Positions 52,863 to 63,205 are shown, counted from the stretch's first letter. The stretch is 64,000 nt of DNA from Atriophallophorus winterbourni (GCA_013407085.1 JACCGJ010018825.1:1-64000); one strand, 5' to 3'. The notes: a model not told the origin generated them from the letters alone. Made by a program: numbers and translations.

Positions 52863-55800
52863 ATGCAACCCACCACTTCCTCGGATCTAACTTCATCCTC
52901 TATTCAATCCGATCCATTGTCAGTTGTTGATCATGTTTCAAATCATGCATTATCCGAACATTATCACAACGTGACTACCACACCGTTAAATCCCGTCTAC
53001 AATGACCCATCTATGAACATGGTTCAGACTTTTCACGATCAGTTTGCAGACGATAGCCACACAAATTTACTATATACAGACGTAGAGCCTGTAACAGTTC
53101 CACAGGATGATTTGGACGTTGAACCTATTGATCTTGAAGCTGTTCAAAAAATTCAAGAACGCATGCCAGCGGCGGATCCGAATGCTCCCGTAGGATCCAG
53201 TAAAAATCCCATTCGCATAATCCAGCAAGGAAATCAGTACATAACCACACAGGACGTTTCAGACGAACACTTGCAGCAAATCATCCAAGTTCTCACCAAC
53301 CAAGCTCTTATATCAGGCAGCACATCCAAGCCAAATGCGATTTATAATCGTTTGACTAATCGCCGCATCATATTTCGTGTTACCAAAGCAAAACGTCGCG
53401 TTGAAGCTACTCCTAAAAGATCTTCCGTTACTCCTTATCGCGGTAGAGGCGGGCCAAAACGCAGAGGACGTCCGTGTGGTAAAAGCGGTCCTCGTAAAAA
53501 GCGAAAACGTGATTCTGATGAAGATGATCCTGATTTCCATCCTGAACTACCTGTCGAAGAAGTTCTACCTTTTCCATTAGCCAGAAGAACATCTACGTCC
53601 GGTCGAATCTCTAAACCACCTAAACACTTGGTATGCAATATGTTTCATAACCGTTTTTCACTTGCACAATTCACTTGTTCTGAGTATTGGCCAAGTTTAC
53701 AAGCTTTCTTCGCCACTTCACTTAAAATAGAGATTTTTTATTTTTCTTCGCAAAATGAAATTCGTATTCCTAGTCGGTCTACAAGCAATACTTAACCCTA
53801 GTGGGTGTTTGAATCTACCAACGAATTCAAAATTATTCCTAATATGATGGTTCCAAAGGTTGTCACAGCCGGGGGTGGTCGTAGGAATGAGCCACCTACT
53901 ATCTATAAAATGCTCCAACGTGGCGTGCGTCTCAAATAGCCTCTGACAACCAAGTCCAACTCCTGGCCTGCATGAGTGGCTTTCACAAACCCGGCGGAAC
54001 TGCTCTTACTGACAGGAGAAGGGGCGAAGGCGGGTGACTGGCGCCTTAAAACCAGTTTGCTCCGGGCAGATGGAGCTCGTCAGCTACTGGCAATCAATCT
54101 AGGGGAAGGAAAACCCTGACCCCAAACCCCTACTGCCTTGTGGGTCACCCGATTGCGGGAAAGGCTTCGGGAGAAAACCCCGAGGAAAAATCCGGAGAGA
54201 AGTCCCGTAGGTAGATAACTGGCGCACAGCGCGTTTATCTGCCAACTCCCTGCTGCCTTGTAGGTTGCACTTGGCTGTGCAAAGGCTAGAGAGGTGTACT
54301 CGAACAAACACCGAGTGGTGCTGGGGGCATCACTTGTACACTACCCCCAAGAAACTTCATGATGATGTCTCAATGGGTCTGCGTACCGTCTACGGAGTTC
54401 GCAGGTGGGAACGAGACTGGATCACGATCGGCAACGATCTCGCCTCCGATCGACGTGCGTGGGCTGGTGCGATCCGAGACATCAATGAAGCCGGCTAATC
54501 CACCCGTGGAGCCAGCCGCACAAAAAATAAAAAAATAAAAATAAAAACTAATATGATAGGTTTCCTTCATAGATGTGCAATCGTGCACTACTTTTGTACT
54601 ACGCACGTAACACCATGGTAACTTGATTTGCCACCGGTAGTTAGCTGCATGCAGAAACACTGGAATCTGACCGGCACTTTCCGTTTTTTATACCTCTTTA
54701 TTAGCCCGGGAGACCTGGCAGTATCTCAGCCCACGTACGGTCTGTGACTGTGGGTCACTTTAACTAAAACCAGGTTTGTGATTTAATAGTAATATTAATA
54801 CTTCTGTCTAGAAAATGTCAGTCACAATAATGCGAATGCTAGAAAACTGACTGAGCTTTAATTATCGAAGTTTTGACGCATCCACCTAGAGATTAGGGAT
54901 GATGCAGAAATAGCAAGAAACACGCTTACTGTCTTACTGTCTCCACCTGATGACTGCAAACACCCAGGAACAGGTAGTGGTGTGTAAGTGATGGGGATGT
55001 GAGCACCACAATATTTTGGTCTTTTATAAGCGCCTCGAGCGCTTTGTGATTCTGTGTTTGAACATCGTGGTTCGTTGTACGAACACTATGTAACAGTGGC
55101 ATCCACGTATAACTTTGTTTACCATTTATCCACTGTTTCAATGCTCACTGAGCCTAATCTTACTGTCTACACCTGATGACGACAAACATCCAGAAACCGG
55201 TACTGGTATGTAATTGCGGGGGATTTACACGGATGTGCAATCGTGCAGTACTTCTGTGATGTGCGGCTAACACCATGCTAAATTGTTTGGCCAACGGTAG
55301 TAAGCTGCATGCCGAAACACACTGGAGTCTCACTACCATTTCTATTTCCTTTCTATTTCTTTTGTCATATCTGTCTAGGCCTGGGCAACCTGACAGTATC
55401 TTAGCCCACGTCCAGTCTCTGACTGTGTGGCACTTTGCCTGGATCAGACTTGTGCTTTCATACATACAATTGCGGGGGATGTGAGCAACACATTACTTTG
55501 GTCATCCATAAGCACCTTGAGTGCTTGACCAAGAATCACTCTGTGATTCCATCCACGATACGTTCAAAATACAACAGATGCCTCATAAATGGACAACATC
55601 CAGCCTAAATTCGTATCTTGCAAAGCTTGTTCAGGTTTCGCTGTCACACAGTAAAGGATTTAGTGCACACACCCTGCATAACGACATTTTTGTCTTCACG
55701 GTCAATTTTCAGTTGTTTCAGACACGGGAGTTTAAACGAGAAAAGATGACATTCGCTCTACCAATTCGCTTATCAATCTCGGTGTTTAGTGGGGTTTATA

Positions 55801-58800
55801 CATAACAATTGAACTAAGATATGTGAAATGATGTACTGGTTCAAACAGAAAGTTTTCAACAGTGATGATGGGAGGCGATACAGTGCGGAAGCCACATTAC
55901 GCTTCGGAGTAATGTCTATCAGCTAATCCCTGCAGCCGCATCTATAAAACTCTACCTAATCAATTCTCGCTGGAATTCCAGATAGATTGTTCTCAGTAAT
56001 TGTCGCATTCACCTCTACCATTCTTATTCTTGAATAGCGTGATATTGGAGTATAGCATCTCTTTTTGGACACTTTCATCCTTCCAGCGAGTACAAAGCAA
56101 TCCATATAGTTGCTGTATGAAATCTGTTCTACAGTATTTGATGAGCTCTGGGGGAATTCCATCCTCAGGATCGCACTATTGTACTGACCAAGTGTAAGGG
56201 AGTATCTATATGTCTCTTGGTTATTAAACTGTGCTATCCATAGAGTAAAGAAGGAACTGGTGTTGAGCGTATTTTTTCATCTGAATTTTATTGGCGATCG
56301 TTTAGTTTATTTGAACCAATGGCATTCCATGGAAGTTACCCGTATTCGCAATTTTCGGATACCCAGCCAATTTTGACCCAATAGTAATTTTCATGTCGCC
56401 TAGCAGTCTGATGGACCTTAATTCTAGCTGATCGATAAAGTCATAAGTTTTCATCTTTTGGCATTCGTTTAAACATCAAAATGCCCAAAACAAGAGTCTT
56501 TACTAAAGCTTTGAATTCGAACTTGTCGCTTGTTTGATCATTCTTCAAATCATACGCCGATGTAGCGATTCCAAGTTTTTAGAGACTGAATCTGGTGGAG
56601 TTGTGTCGCTGCGCTCGGCTGTTAAAGCTTGCTCAAATGGCACAACAAGAAGATGACGTACGGCTAATGCCGATCTTGTCTTACCAGTCCGTTTTGCTCG
56701 GTATAAATTGTTCTGGCGAAGCTTCAGTTTTGCACAAACCACTAAATAATCAATGTATCTATCATGTGCTCTGGTATGATCTTATGAGTAGTACGTTTAT
56801 TGAGAATACTGTCAAGCTAATGTCAACGCTTTGAACGAAGTTGTAGCCAAGGAGACTACGCGGTGGCTTTGTGTATATGCTGTTAATGGCACAAATACTG
56901 AACTGTTTGCATAGCTTTAAAAGGCGTTGTCCGTTTTCATTTGTTCTACCCACCATGAACTTTCCTATACAATTTGCCCCAGACTAGATCTGCACCACCT
57001 CTGGCATTGAAATCACCCAACACCACTACAGTTTTTGTTCGTCACGCTTCTGAAGACTGTTGTGGCGTTTCTTTCAGTAGCCGTCACAAAGAGCGTCGGT
57101 GCATAGACGTTGACCAACGTAACCCTTTCGCTTTCGCTAGTTGGTTCTGCTAATTTTAGAAGTCACTTTCGAACGGCAAGCTCAACTTCATACAGTCGTA
57201 TCAGAGACTTTACCTTTCTGTAAACATACTAGTGTTGGATTACCGCGTCTGTTGCAACGCAGCCACGTCGACTTTCTGACTTTTTACTAGTAATTGTCCA
57301 TATTTATCGGTGTTATCTGAGTTTATTCATGTTGCATTCCACACCAAATAAGATGTGGGGTTAAAAAGAGAATCTATTTGTGAAGTCAAATCTTCGTGTT
57401 TTCAGTATGAAAGTCAAACTATAGAGGGCACACTTGTTTCTGTATTTTTTATGAAAATATTACAATCTTCTCTCTATCATCCTACCGCCTTCTCCGTATT
57501 TTCACGCGAGCTCTCCCGTTCAGTTAGAATGGAACATTTTTTGCCTTGCTTGTGAAATTGATCGAAAATGGCTCATCCGTGCTTTGTAATCGTTTGATAG
57601 CATATTCGCTAAAGTGGAGTTATACGGGAACGCAACATTGAAAACACTGTTTACACAGCGCACTATCGTATTTATGAGCACAACCACAATGTTTTCGGGG
57701 CCAAGCTTGGAAATGCTTCTATAAACGGGTGTTGTTTTGTCATTACTCATTCGATGGAATGAAAATAAACTTCAATTTTGAAATAAACAGTTTGCTGTGA
57801 GCAACGAAAGCATTAAAAATGAAGCTTTATATACCTGCTACATTTTTAACCTTTTCTCTTTTAGATCAAGGACTACAAGCATCTGAAGTTGGAGGCTTTG
57901 ACGGCGAAGCCGGAATATAGCGACGAGGATGTCCATTCAGATGGTGGCTATTCGGACTATGTCGATGATGGTGCTTCCGACACTGTTTTATCTGATTATG
58001 CGGAGAAAAACGGTGGGCTGTTTTCTAATTTACTTTTCCCCTTATTATTATGTTTGCCTTGTTTCACTAGTTTTGATTTTCTCGTCTAACAGGCGATCAA
58101 TACCCCTGTAATTTATGCCCACGAGTGTTTAGCTCTCGTGTTGGATGTGCGCGACATCGAAGTGCTGCTCACGGAGCACACGATGGTAGAGGCCGTGGTC
58201 GAATCGCCAATCCCTACCTCGCAATTATGAAACGACGCGCTAAACTTCAAGAGGTAAGATGTTCGTAACATTTTCGCTCAGCCGAACTGATGTACTTTCT
58301 GATTGTCAGTCGTATCCGCACTTTCACATTTCATTCAAATGCTTTTTAATTTCAATACATTTGCAAGTGTCCGATGTTTGGGCCACCGTGAAATGAGATG
58401 TCAAACGGACTTGATCGCTTAGGTTTGCATAAGAGAGATTTCTTTTAAACACTTTTAGTTTTTTATATTGTGGGCACACCGAGCTGCTACGGTTTGCTAA
58501 CCCTACCTTTTGTGAGTCACTTTTCGGTCACATGCTTTTTACCAATCGTAATTCGATTCTTTTGGCGACACCGCATCCCGATTGCGCAGAACACTAGCTG
58601 GCCAAACCACCACATGGCATAGACAACTGAGGACCTTGCAAAAGTCTAAAACTCATATCCTCTGCTAGGTTTCCCGCCAACCGATCTCGCAATAGGCAAG
58701 ATGTCGCGAAAATGTCTCGAAAACATTACAAAATATTTTTGTCCCAATCTCCCTGTAAACATCCTAGTCGCGTGTAAGGGTGAACTCGTACGTTTGTCAA

Positions 58801-60517
58801 GTGCATTGATGGGAAAGTTTTGTTATCACATATGATAATGAATGTTACAAAGAAGCTGTCTAGCGATTTATCTTTGTAGATGCATGCAGATTATTAAGAC
58901 CCTTTGTTTTAGCCTTTCTTTCGTGAATTTATATCTGGACGAGGATTAGATGGCTGGTATGTTCAATCTAAAAATATCAAATTCCACGCTAGAATACCTA
59001 ACCCTTTTTGTGTTGAAGTTTTTATCACGCAAAAATGATATCGAGCTAACGTGCTTATATGTAGTATCGCAATCTGTCTAATTTCCTTGAAGGCCGTCGC
59101 TGCAGCATCTGACGAAGATTTGATTGAATTCGCTGCTCCGCGTCTGTCCAAGTTGCTCAGTCCCTGGGACTACTTACTTCTTCGTAGCGAAGATGGCGAC
59201 CCACCTCTTCCTCAAATACCTCGTGTGTTTCTGGATTATCTGAATTTGGCCGAACGCACACGCGCTTTTTTGACTGAGCACTTGAGACCCAAACTTCCTA
59301 CATTCGGTCAGTCGGATACTACAAGTGAGTTGGCCACGAAAGTTTTCTACCTTTAACTATTTCATTTCATTTTTTTGCCAAGCACCTCATCTTTATTGCC
59401 ATTTGGAAGTTTTGTATCATTCTCTTTGTTTAGCGATTATTTATTCCTACATTAGGTGCACGTATCTAAATTAGCGATGGCCACAGTCGCAAAGACTGCA
59501 CGCATCACCAGACCGGAATGCATTATTATCAGTATTAGTTATCGGTTTACGCAAGCAACCGACAACACCTACTGCGTTCATAATAAAATGGGGATAATGC
59601 TTGAAGATATCACACACGCATATATTCGTTCGTGTTGCATTGTGTTGTAAAGCCATATAAACTTTTGTCGCGTCTGTTCAACTCAATATTTTGCGTTGAT
59701 ACTGTAATTCGGTCGTTCATTAAGAACGTTTTTTAACCAAATTATTACCATTATGCCCCTGACCGAGTTCTTTTTTGTTTTCATCCATTGTCGAATCAGA
59801 CATGTACGGCTGCTTACCCGGAAGATGAGCATGTGTTACACACGTTCTGTCAGTGTATGAGTCTGTCTGAGCATGAGTAGCTGACGTTATTCGATACTCT
59901 TCTATCGGCGACTTATCGTTTGTGATCCAAATGCTTGTCAGCGAGTATTAGAACTCCGGAGCCATGGCTCGCAACATACGAATAAGGTTATCCTACCTTC
60001 GCACCACTTACCTTACTGCGCTCGGTTAAACAATCTCGTCGGACATGAAATAGAAAACTAGTGATCACACTGCCGTTGGGCGCATTCGGTTGAAGTAGCT
60101 CGCCATATTGCTTGAATCGAGACTCAATAGTAATTCTAGAAATGCACTAGAAAACTAGCGGTATATAGATAAAGATTGAAACCAGTGGTTGTTATATAAC
60201 TTATTGCATGTTTTCTAAATATGTGTGTGGTTTTAAAACAAACAAACGAACCCAACAATAATTTTAGCCAAACGTTTTCCAGACCATGTGCAATGAAATC
60301 ACTACCATCCTACATTATTAATTTCATCGCATCTTGTATATTTCTCCTAGTCTCCAAAGAAACTCACGAAAACCAGCCGACATCAACTGAGAACGCATTG
60401 AATGCCCCCACGTCGGAAGTTGACACGTCAAATGAGAACGGCGTATCAACGAATTCCTTGCCAAAAGAGGACCCGCAGGCTCGTGAGGATGACGACGACG
60501 GTTCAGTTATCGTTAAA
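52863..60517 (+). CDS. ZNF839-like nuclear zinc-finger protein (five exons, 3' end uncertain)
   Basis: Exons: 52863-53630, 57865-58012, 58093-58253, 59093-59324 and 60351 to about 60517. Phases agree at every junction (0, 1, 0, 1). Start ATG at 52863; a splice acceptor TTTCTAG at 52852 suggests an upstream untranslated exon. Order: acidic/polar N-terminus; basic AT-hook-like GRGGPKRRGRPCGKSGPRKK; RTSTSGRISKPPKHL joined to IKDYKHLKLEAL; acidic SDGGYSDY; a C2H2 finger (YPCNLCPRVFSS ... H-x4-H); then EDLIEFAAPRLSKLLSPWDY; then an acidic exon. The ISKPPKHLIKDYKH and SDGGYSDY blocks, the finger and the PRLSKLLS block resemble ZNF839 as I remember it. Nuclear role inferred. The last donor (GTTGGT) is weak; more exons may lie beyond the window. 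Confidence 0.7.
53840..54545 (+). repeat. GC-rich repeat, copy 1, with A-rich tail
   Basis: About 700 bp, clearly richer in G+C than its surroundings, ending in an AAAAATAAAA-type tail. Long blocks are shared with 61415-61985 (GCCTCTGACAACCAAGTCCA; GGCTGTGCAAAGGCTAGAGA; CCGAGTGGTGCTGGG). At 54364-54498 a frame reads VYGVRRWERDWITIGNDLAS, then DRRAWAGAIRDINEAG and stop, like a LINE protein C-terminus. It lies in intron 1 of the ZNF839-like gene. Probably the 3' part of a non-LTR element. Confidence 0.72.
54565..54790 (+). repeat. S repeat, copy 6 (diverged)
   Basis: AGATGTGCAATCGTGCACTA near the start, GTAGTTAGCTGCATGC in the middle, AGCCCGGGAGACCTGGCAGT and TCAGCCCACGTACGGTC near the end. 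More diverged than other copies. Intron 1 of the ZNF839-like gene. Confidence 0.72.
54942..54980 (+). ncRNA. Hammerhead motif E (degenerate)
   Basis: Helix I 5' CCAC; CTGATGA (54947-54953); stem II CTG/CAG; then GGAACAGGTA where GAAACCGGTA is expected; helix I 3' GTGG (54977-54980), which pairs perfectly with CCAC. The damaged GAAA probably makes it inactive. Confidence 0.6.
55168..55208 (+). ncRNA. Hammerhead motif F
   Basis: CTGATGA (55173-55179); short stem II region CGACAAACATCCA; GAAA (55193-55196); palindromic CCGG (55197-55200); cleavage triplet GTA ending at 55202; helix I 3' strand CTGG, one mismatch against ACAC. Stem II is weak. It is the second unit of the tandem repeat. Confidence 0.6.
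55225..55467 (+). repeat. S repeat, copy 7 (full length, 13-bp duplication)
   Basis: A 243-bp unit from TTACACGGATGTGCAATCG to GTGCTTTCATACATAC. Flanks AATTGCGGGGGAT are identical at 55212-55224 and 55468-55480. This gives the best estimate of the S unit: no poly-A, a TAC/ATAC-type tail, and target-site duplications of 10-13 bp. Confidence 0.88.
55540..57310 (-). mobile_element. RTE-like LINE RTE-A, copy 2, in intron 1 of the ZNF839-like gene
   Basis: Minus strand, decayed. Endonuclease remnants: VTLVNVYAPTLF (about 57130), VVVLGDFNARG (about 57030) and GRTNENGQRLLKLCKQFSIC (56950-56880). RT and thumb remnants parallel copy 1 (55555-55800 against about 460-720). It contains more 5' sequence than copy 1. 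Stops throughout. Confidence 0.75.
56762..57140 (-). pseudogene. RTE-A copy 2 endonuclease remnant
   Basis: V-N-V-Y-A-P-T and L-G-D-F-N-A-R are the two best LINE endonuclease blocks, followed by GRTNENGQRLLKLC and a shifted end. The aspartate and asparagine of G-D-F-N are kept. Frame breaks occur near 56960 and 57060. Confidence 0.75.
57311..57864. other. End of intron 1, nothing recognised
   Basis: Between RTE-A copy 2 and exon 2. Short chance frames only. The last 15 bases form a good polypyrimidine tract and acceptor. Confidence 0.5.
57865..58012 (+). CDS. Exon 2 of the ZNF839-like gene
   Basis: The acceptor CTTTTCTCTTTTAG precedes it and the donor is GTGGGC. It reads IKDYKHLKLEALTAKPEYSD, EDVHSDGGYSDYVDDGASDT, VLSDYAEKN. 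Joining it to exon 1 gives an unbroken PPKHL-IKDYKH block across the splice, which is the main evidence that the two exons, 4.2 kb apart, belong together. Confidence 0.75.
58093..58253 (+). CDS. Exon 3 of the ZNF839-like gene (C2H2 finger)
   Basis: Separated from exon 2 by an 80-bp intron (58013-58092). It reads G-D-Q then YPCNLCPRVFSSRVGCARHR, S-A-A-H, so C-x2-C-x12-H-x4-H, a single C2H2 zinc finger. GRGRGRIANPYLAIMKRRAK follows. It ends in phase 0 at a strong donor GTAAGA. Confidence 0.78.
58550..58700 (+). mobile_element. RTE-B C-terminal scrap in intron 3
   Basis: GGCGACACCGCATCCCGATTG and CACATGGCATAGACA correspond to the region encoding FATPHPDW...TWHRQ in RTE-B copy 1 (43150-43220). 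Very short and decayed. Confidence 0.65.
59093..59324 (+). CDS. Exon 4 of the ZNF839-like gene
   Basis: Acceptor TTCCTTGAAG, donor GTGAGT. It reads AVAAASDEDLIEFAAPRLSK, LLSPWDYLLLRSEDGDPPLP, QIPRVFLDYLNLAERTRAFL, TEHLRPKLPTFGQSDTT. The phase matches exon 3 and the composition is that of a folded helical domain. An alternative acceptor (GCTGCAG, 10 bases downstream) would break phase. Confidence 0.68.
59860..60130 (+). mobile_element. RTE-B C-terminal scrap in intron 4
   Basis: Translation pieces CDPNACQRVLELRSHGSQ, HHLPYCARL and VGHEIEN parallel RTE-B NIDVCKRVLGPGGHGLRE, HRLPYRALFAEPD (50885-51020). Decayed. Confidence 0.55.
60351..60517 (+). CDS. Probable exon 5 of the ZNF839-like gene
   Basis: The acceptor TTTCTCCTAG and phase fit exon 4, giving ISKETHENQPTSTENALNAP, then SEVDTSNENGVSTNSLPKED and an acidic EDDDDGSVIVK end. 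The downstream donor is weak; if unused, the frame runs on to a stop at 60617-60619. Low-complexity acidic content makes this exon less certain than the others. Confidence 0.5.
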
Positions 60518-60870
60518 GTTGGTTTCTGTTTATATTACGCCCTATTTTACATTGACCGAGTTGATGTTCAAGACAGAAACATTTTGAATCTCGCCCCGTT
60601 TTACTCTCATTTATCCTGACTTCGGCATGAGTTCAACTGATGCGTCAGGCTAAAAGAATCCGTGCAATTTAGTCTTCACGATGCTTTTGCATGTTACATA
60701 TATAGCGGACGGTCACCACTAACTGCAGTCATCTTACGATTCTCTTGTTCACGTGCGGAGTGCTGTCTCACGGTTTTACGCCGTGGGCGCAAAGATGCAA
60801 GAAACACGTTGCACTAATGTGCCCGCGAAATTTGCAGGCAGCTTGTTTGGTGTTCTGAGTTCTCTGAGCT

Positions 60871-61098
60871 GTATGTATGTATGAAAGCACAAGCCTGATC
60901 CAGGCAAAGTGCCGCACAATCAGAGACTGCACGTGGGCTAAGATACTGTCAGGTTGCCCAAGCCTAGACAGATATGAGAAAGAAAATAGAAATGGTAGTG
61001 AGACTCCAGCGTGTATTCGCATGCAGCTCACTACCTCTGGCCAATCAATTTAGCACGGTGTTAGCCGCACAGCACAAAAAGTACTGCACGATTGCACA
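60871..61098 (-). repeat. S repeat, copy 8 (near full length)
   Basis: Antisense: GTATGTATGTATGAAAGCAC, CACAATCAGAGACTGCACGT, GCCCAAGCCTAGACAGATAT, ending TGCACGATTGCACATCCATG. One of the least diverged copies. 61099-61414 after it holds nothing I recognise. Confidence 0.85.
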
Positions 61099-61414
61099 TC
61101 CATGCAACCGTATAGTAGCGGTTGAACCTGCCGTAATCAAAGTAGATAACATCACCATTTTAACTTTTTTAAAGTAATCGTATGCCTCGCGTCTTCTGAT
61201 TCTATACGCTGACCGTTTGGTTTCTCCTCGTAATTGGTTGCTTTCAAGGTTAAGCGGCTCAATGTTCGGTTCCTAATTGGTACATGCATGCCATCTTAAG
61301 CTGGCCACGTCATCTAGCTTGATAACCAATCGTCCGTCCGCTACAATGCCAGCTTAGCGAGCAAAGAACCCCCAACATCCAATACCTGAGCTAAAAGTAT
61401 TAGTTTCACACTGC

Positions 61415-61985
61415 TTGTCAAGGTTGTTATAGCCGGGGGTGGCAGTGGTGATAAGCTCCCACTGTTTATAAAATTCTCCCATATGGCGCGCGTCTCAAAT
61501 GGCCTCTGACAACCAAGTCCAGCTTCTGGCCTGCACGAGTACTCCCCGATCCGGCGGAACTGCTTCTCCCAGCAGGACAGAAGGGCGAGTGTCTGGCGCA
61601 CGAAATACCAGGTTGCTTCGGCAGATTGCTCGTCGGTCTGGGTAGGACATATTCATCTGTAAGGAAGAGAAACGCATGCTTCCAAACCCCCAGCTGCCTT
61701 GCGTGCATACCCGATTGCAGGGAAGGACTGTCGGGAGTGAAGCCCTGAGGAAAATCTGGATTCAGAGTCTACTGTAGACGGTTAGTTTTGGTGCACATCA
61801 CCGCGTTCTGGCAACTGCATGCTGCTTGGGTGCACGGTCGCACTTGGTTGTGCAAAGGCTAGAGAAGCTGCCTTGAACAAACGCCGAGTGGTGCTGGGTG
61901 CGCCGCTTTGTACCCAAATTCCTAAAAATCTTCATTGAAGCCAACTCATCCTCCAGAAGGAAATAGTCGCACAAAAGTAAAAAAA
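61415..61985 (+). repeat. GC-rich repeat, copy 2
   Basis: Matches copy 1 (53840-54545) over long blocks, with a shorter middle and the C-terminal coding part lost; ends in an A-rich run near 61978. Same orientation as copy 1. The minus-strand frames here are shadows. Confidence 0.72.
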
Positions 61986-62095
61986 GTAAAGTATGGTTGT
62001 CAAGGCTGTGTCCAATTTGTACTTGTAGCAACGTAATTTCCATTTTTTACTGACTATGGTGGCGAAATGTAACGGAGTACTCTTATTCTCGCTAT

Positions 62096-62322
62096 GCACG
62101 GATGTGCAATCGTGAAGCCTTTTTGTGCTGCGCAGCCACACCGTGCCTAACTTGGATTTGCTCTATCGGTAGGTGCTGCATGCGAAAACACGCAGGTATC
62201 TCACTGCTTATTCTATTTTCCCTTTCTAATATCTGTCTAGCCTGGGCATCCTGGACAGTTTATTCTTAGCCCAGCCGCTTTGCTCCATTTGCCCTGGATA
62301 TGCAGTTTTGATTCTCATACAT
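62096..62322 (+). repeat. S repeat, copy 9 (diverged)
   Basis: GCACGGATGTGCAATCGTGA at the start, ATATCTGTCTAGCCTGGGCA in the middle, CCTGGATATGCAGTTTTGAT near the end. Clear but with many small indels. 62323-62799 after it holds nothing recognisable. Confidence 0.72.
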
Positions 62323-62799
62323 CATTACAACATAGATTCTCACTATGAGTTTTCAGTCAATATTCTACCACGATTAGCCATCGCCGTTCAATCTCAGGCG
62401 CAACATTATGTTTTCGTTACCCTGGACCATCTAAGTGCCAAATCTTCGCTTCTTGAATATCTATGCGTTGGGACCTACGACACTTTCAAATGTTAATGTT
62501 TGTATTTACTTTTCAGGTTTGTAACTAACTGTAGTCTCATTGTTTTTATTGTTTAACCACATGGTGGCCTAAAACTGCGAGTGGTAACCCAGCATCAGCT
62601 TTTTTGGACCGTGTTAACTGTGGTTATCGCTCGGTTTCGTTTGCAAGAGTGCGATTGTTAAGTAATTTCGGACTTTGCGCGTATACGTCATTGCTAAATA
62701 TTATTTGCACCTGCACTGGGGTGGCAATGTGAAACAAGAATAGAATTTAAGTATTCTTTAAACCAAAATTTCATTTGTCATTGCATGTCCATCACACCC

Positions 62800-62831
62800 A
62801 CACCCCGTGCTGTTTGCACTCATCAGGTTAG
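62800..62831 (-). ncRNA. Hammerhead relic G
   Basis: Minus strand: CTGATGA (62826-62820) and stem II GTGCAAACAGCAC as in motif C, but the GAAACCGGTC segment is deleted (GCACGGGGTG follows). Inactive by eye. It is a relic of the same unit. Confidence 0.6.
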
Positions 62832-63000
62832 TGACAGTAAAATCAGGATCGCCATGCGCTTTGAAACCGTGGGAGTGTATGGTAACAAGAGCGCGCTTTT
62901 ATGCCACTGTTGGATAAAGCTGCATGACAAGCCATAATAATGTGTCGTTTGTTTACCACTTGGTACCACTGTTTAAGTCTCACTGAACCTATTCTTATCT

Positions 63001-63038
63001 GTCCACCTGATGTCGGCAACAGCCAGAAACGGTAGCGG
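63001..63038 (+). ncRNA. Hammerhead relic H
   Basis: CCACCTGATGTCGGCAACAG, then CCAGAAACGGTAGCGG: the core is CTGATGT in place of CTGATGA, but GAAAC, GGTA and a GCGG partner for CCAC remain. Opposite orientation to relic G, 175 bp away. Confidence 0.5.
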
Positions 63039-63084
63039 TGTGCAAGTGAGGGGTGTGTGAGCACACTATATACGATGAACTCGC

Positions 63085-63205
63085 ATTTCTATTATTTCTT
63101 ACGTATGTTGTCTAAGTCTCGGCAATCTGAGTGTATCTTGTCTCGTGTGCAGTCTTTTACTGTGCAGCACCATACTTGGGTCCAGACTATTGATTTCATA
63201 CGTTC
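63085..63205 (+). repeat. S repeat, copy 10 (3' part, diverged)
   Basis: TGTCTAAGTCTCGGCAATCT, TATCTTGTCTCGTGTGCAGT and GGTCCAGACTATTGATTTCA align with the last half of S. 63206-63576 after it holds nothing I can name. Confidence 0.6.

Larger units (their letters stand above)
54920..55545 (+). repeat. Tandem hammerhead-bearing repeat units (226-bp period), interrupted by S
   Basis: The block CTTACTGTCT..ACACCTGATGA recurs with its cores at 54947 and 55173, a spacing of 226 bp. Each is followed by GGGGATGTGAGCA(A/C)CAC-like sequence (the second after the S insertion, at 55475). The inserted S (55225-55467) has 13-bp flanks AATTGCGGGGGAT. Head-to-tail units with one hammerhead each are the hallmark of retrozyme-like elements. 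Confidence 0.7.

Noticed and set aside
59456..59650. Possible coding exon after the TACATTAG acceptor
   Set aside because: Joined in phase with exon 4 it reaches a stop after four codons; the long frame needs another phase. Kept only as a possible alternative ending.
60755..60800. Spliced-leader-like ACGGTTTTAC sequence
   Set aside because: Only ten bases resemble the flatworm leader, with no following donor or Sm site.
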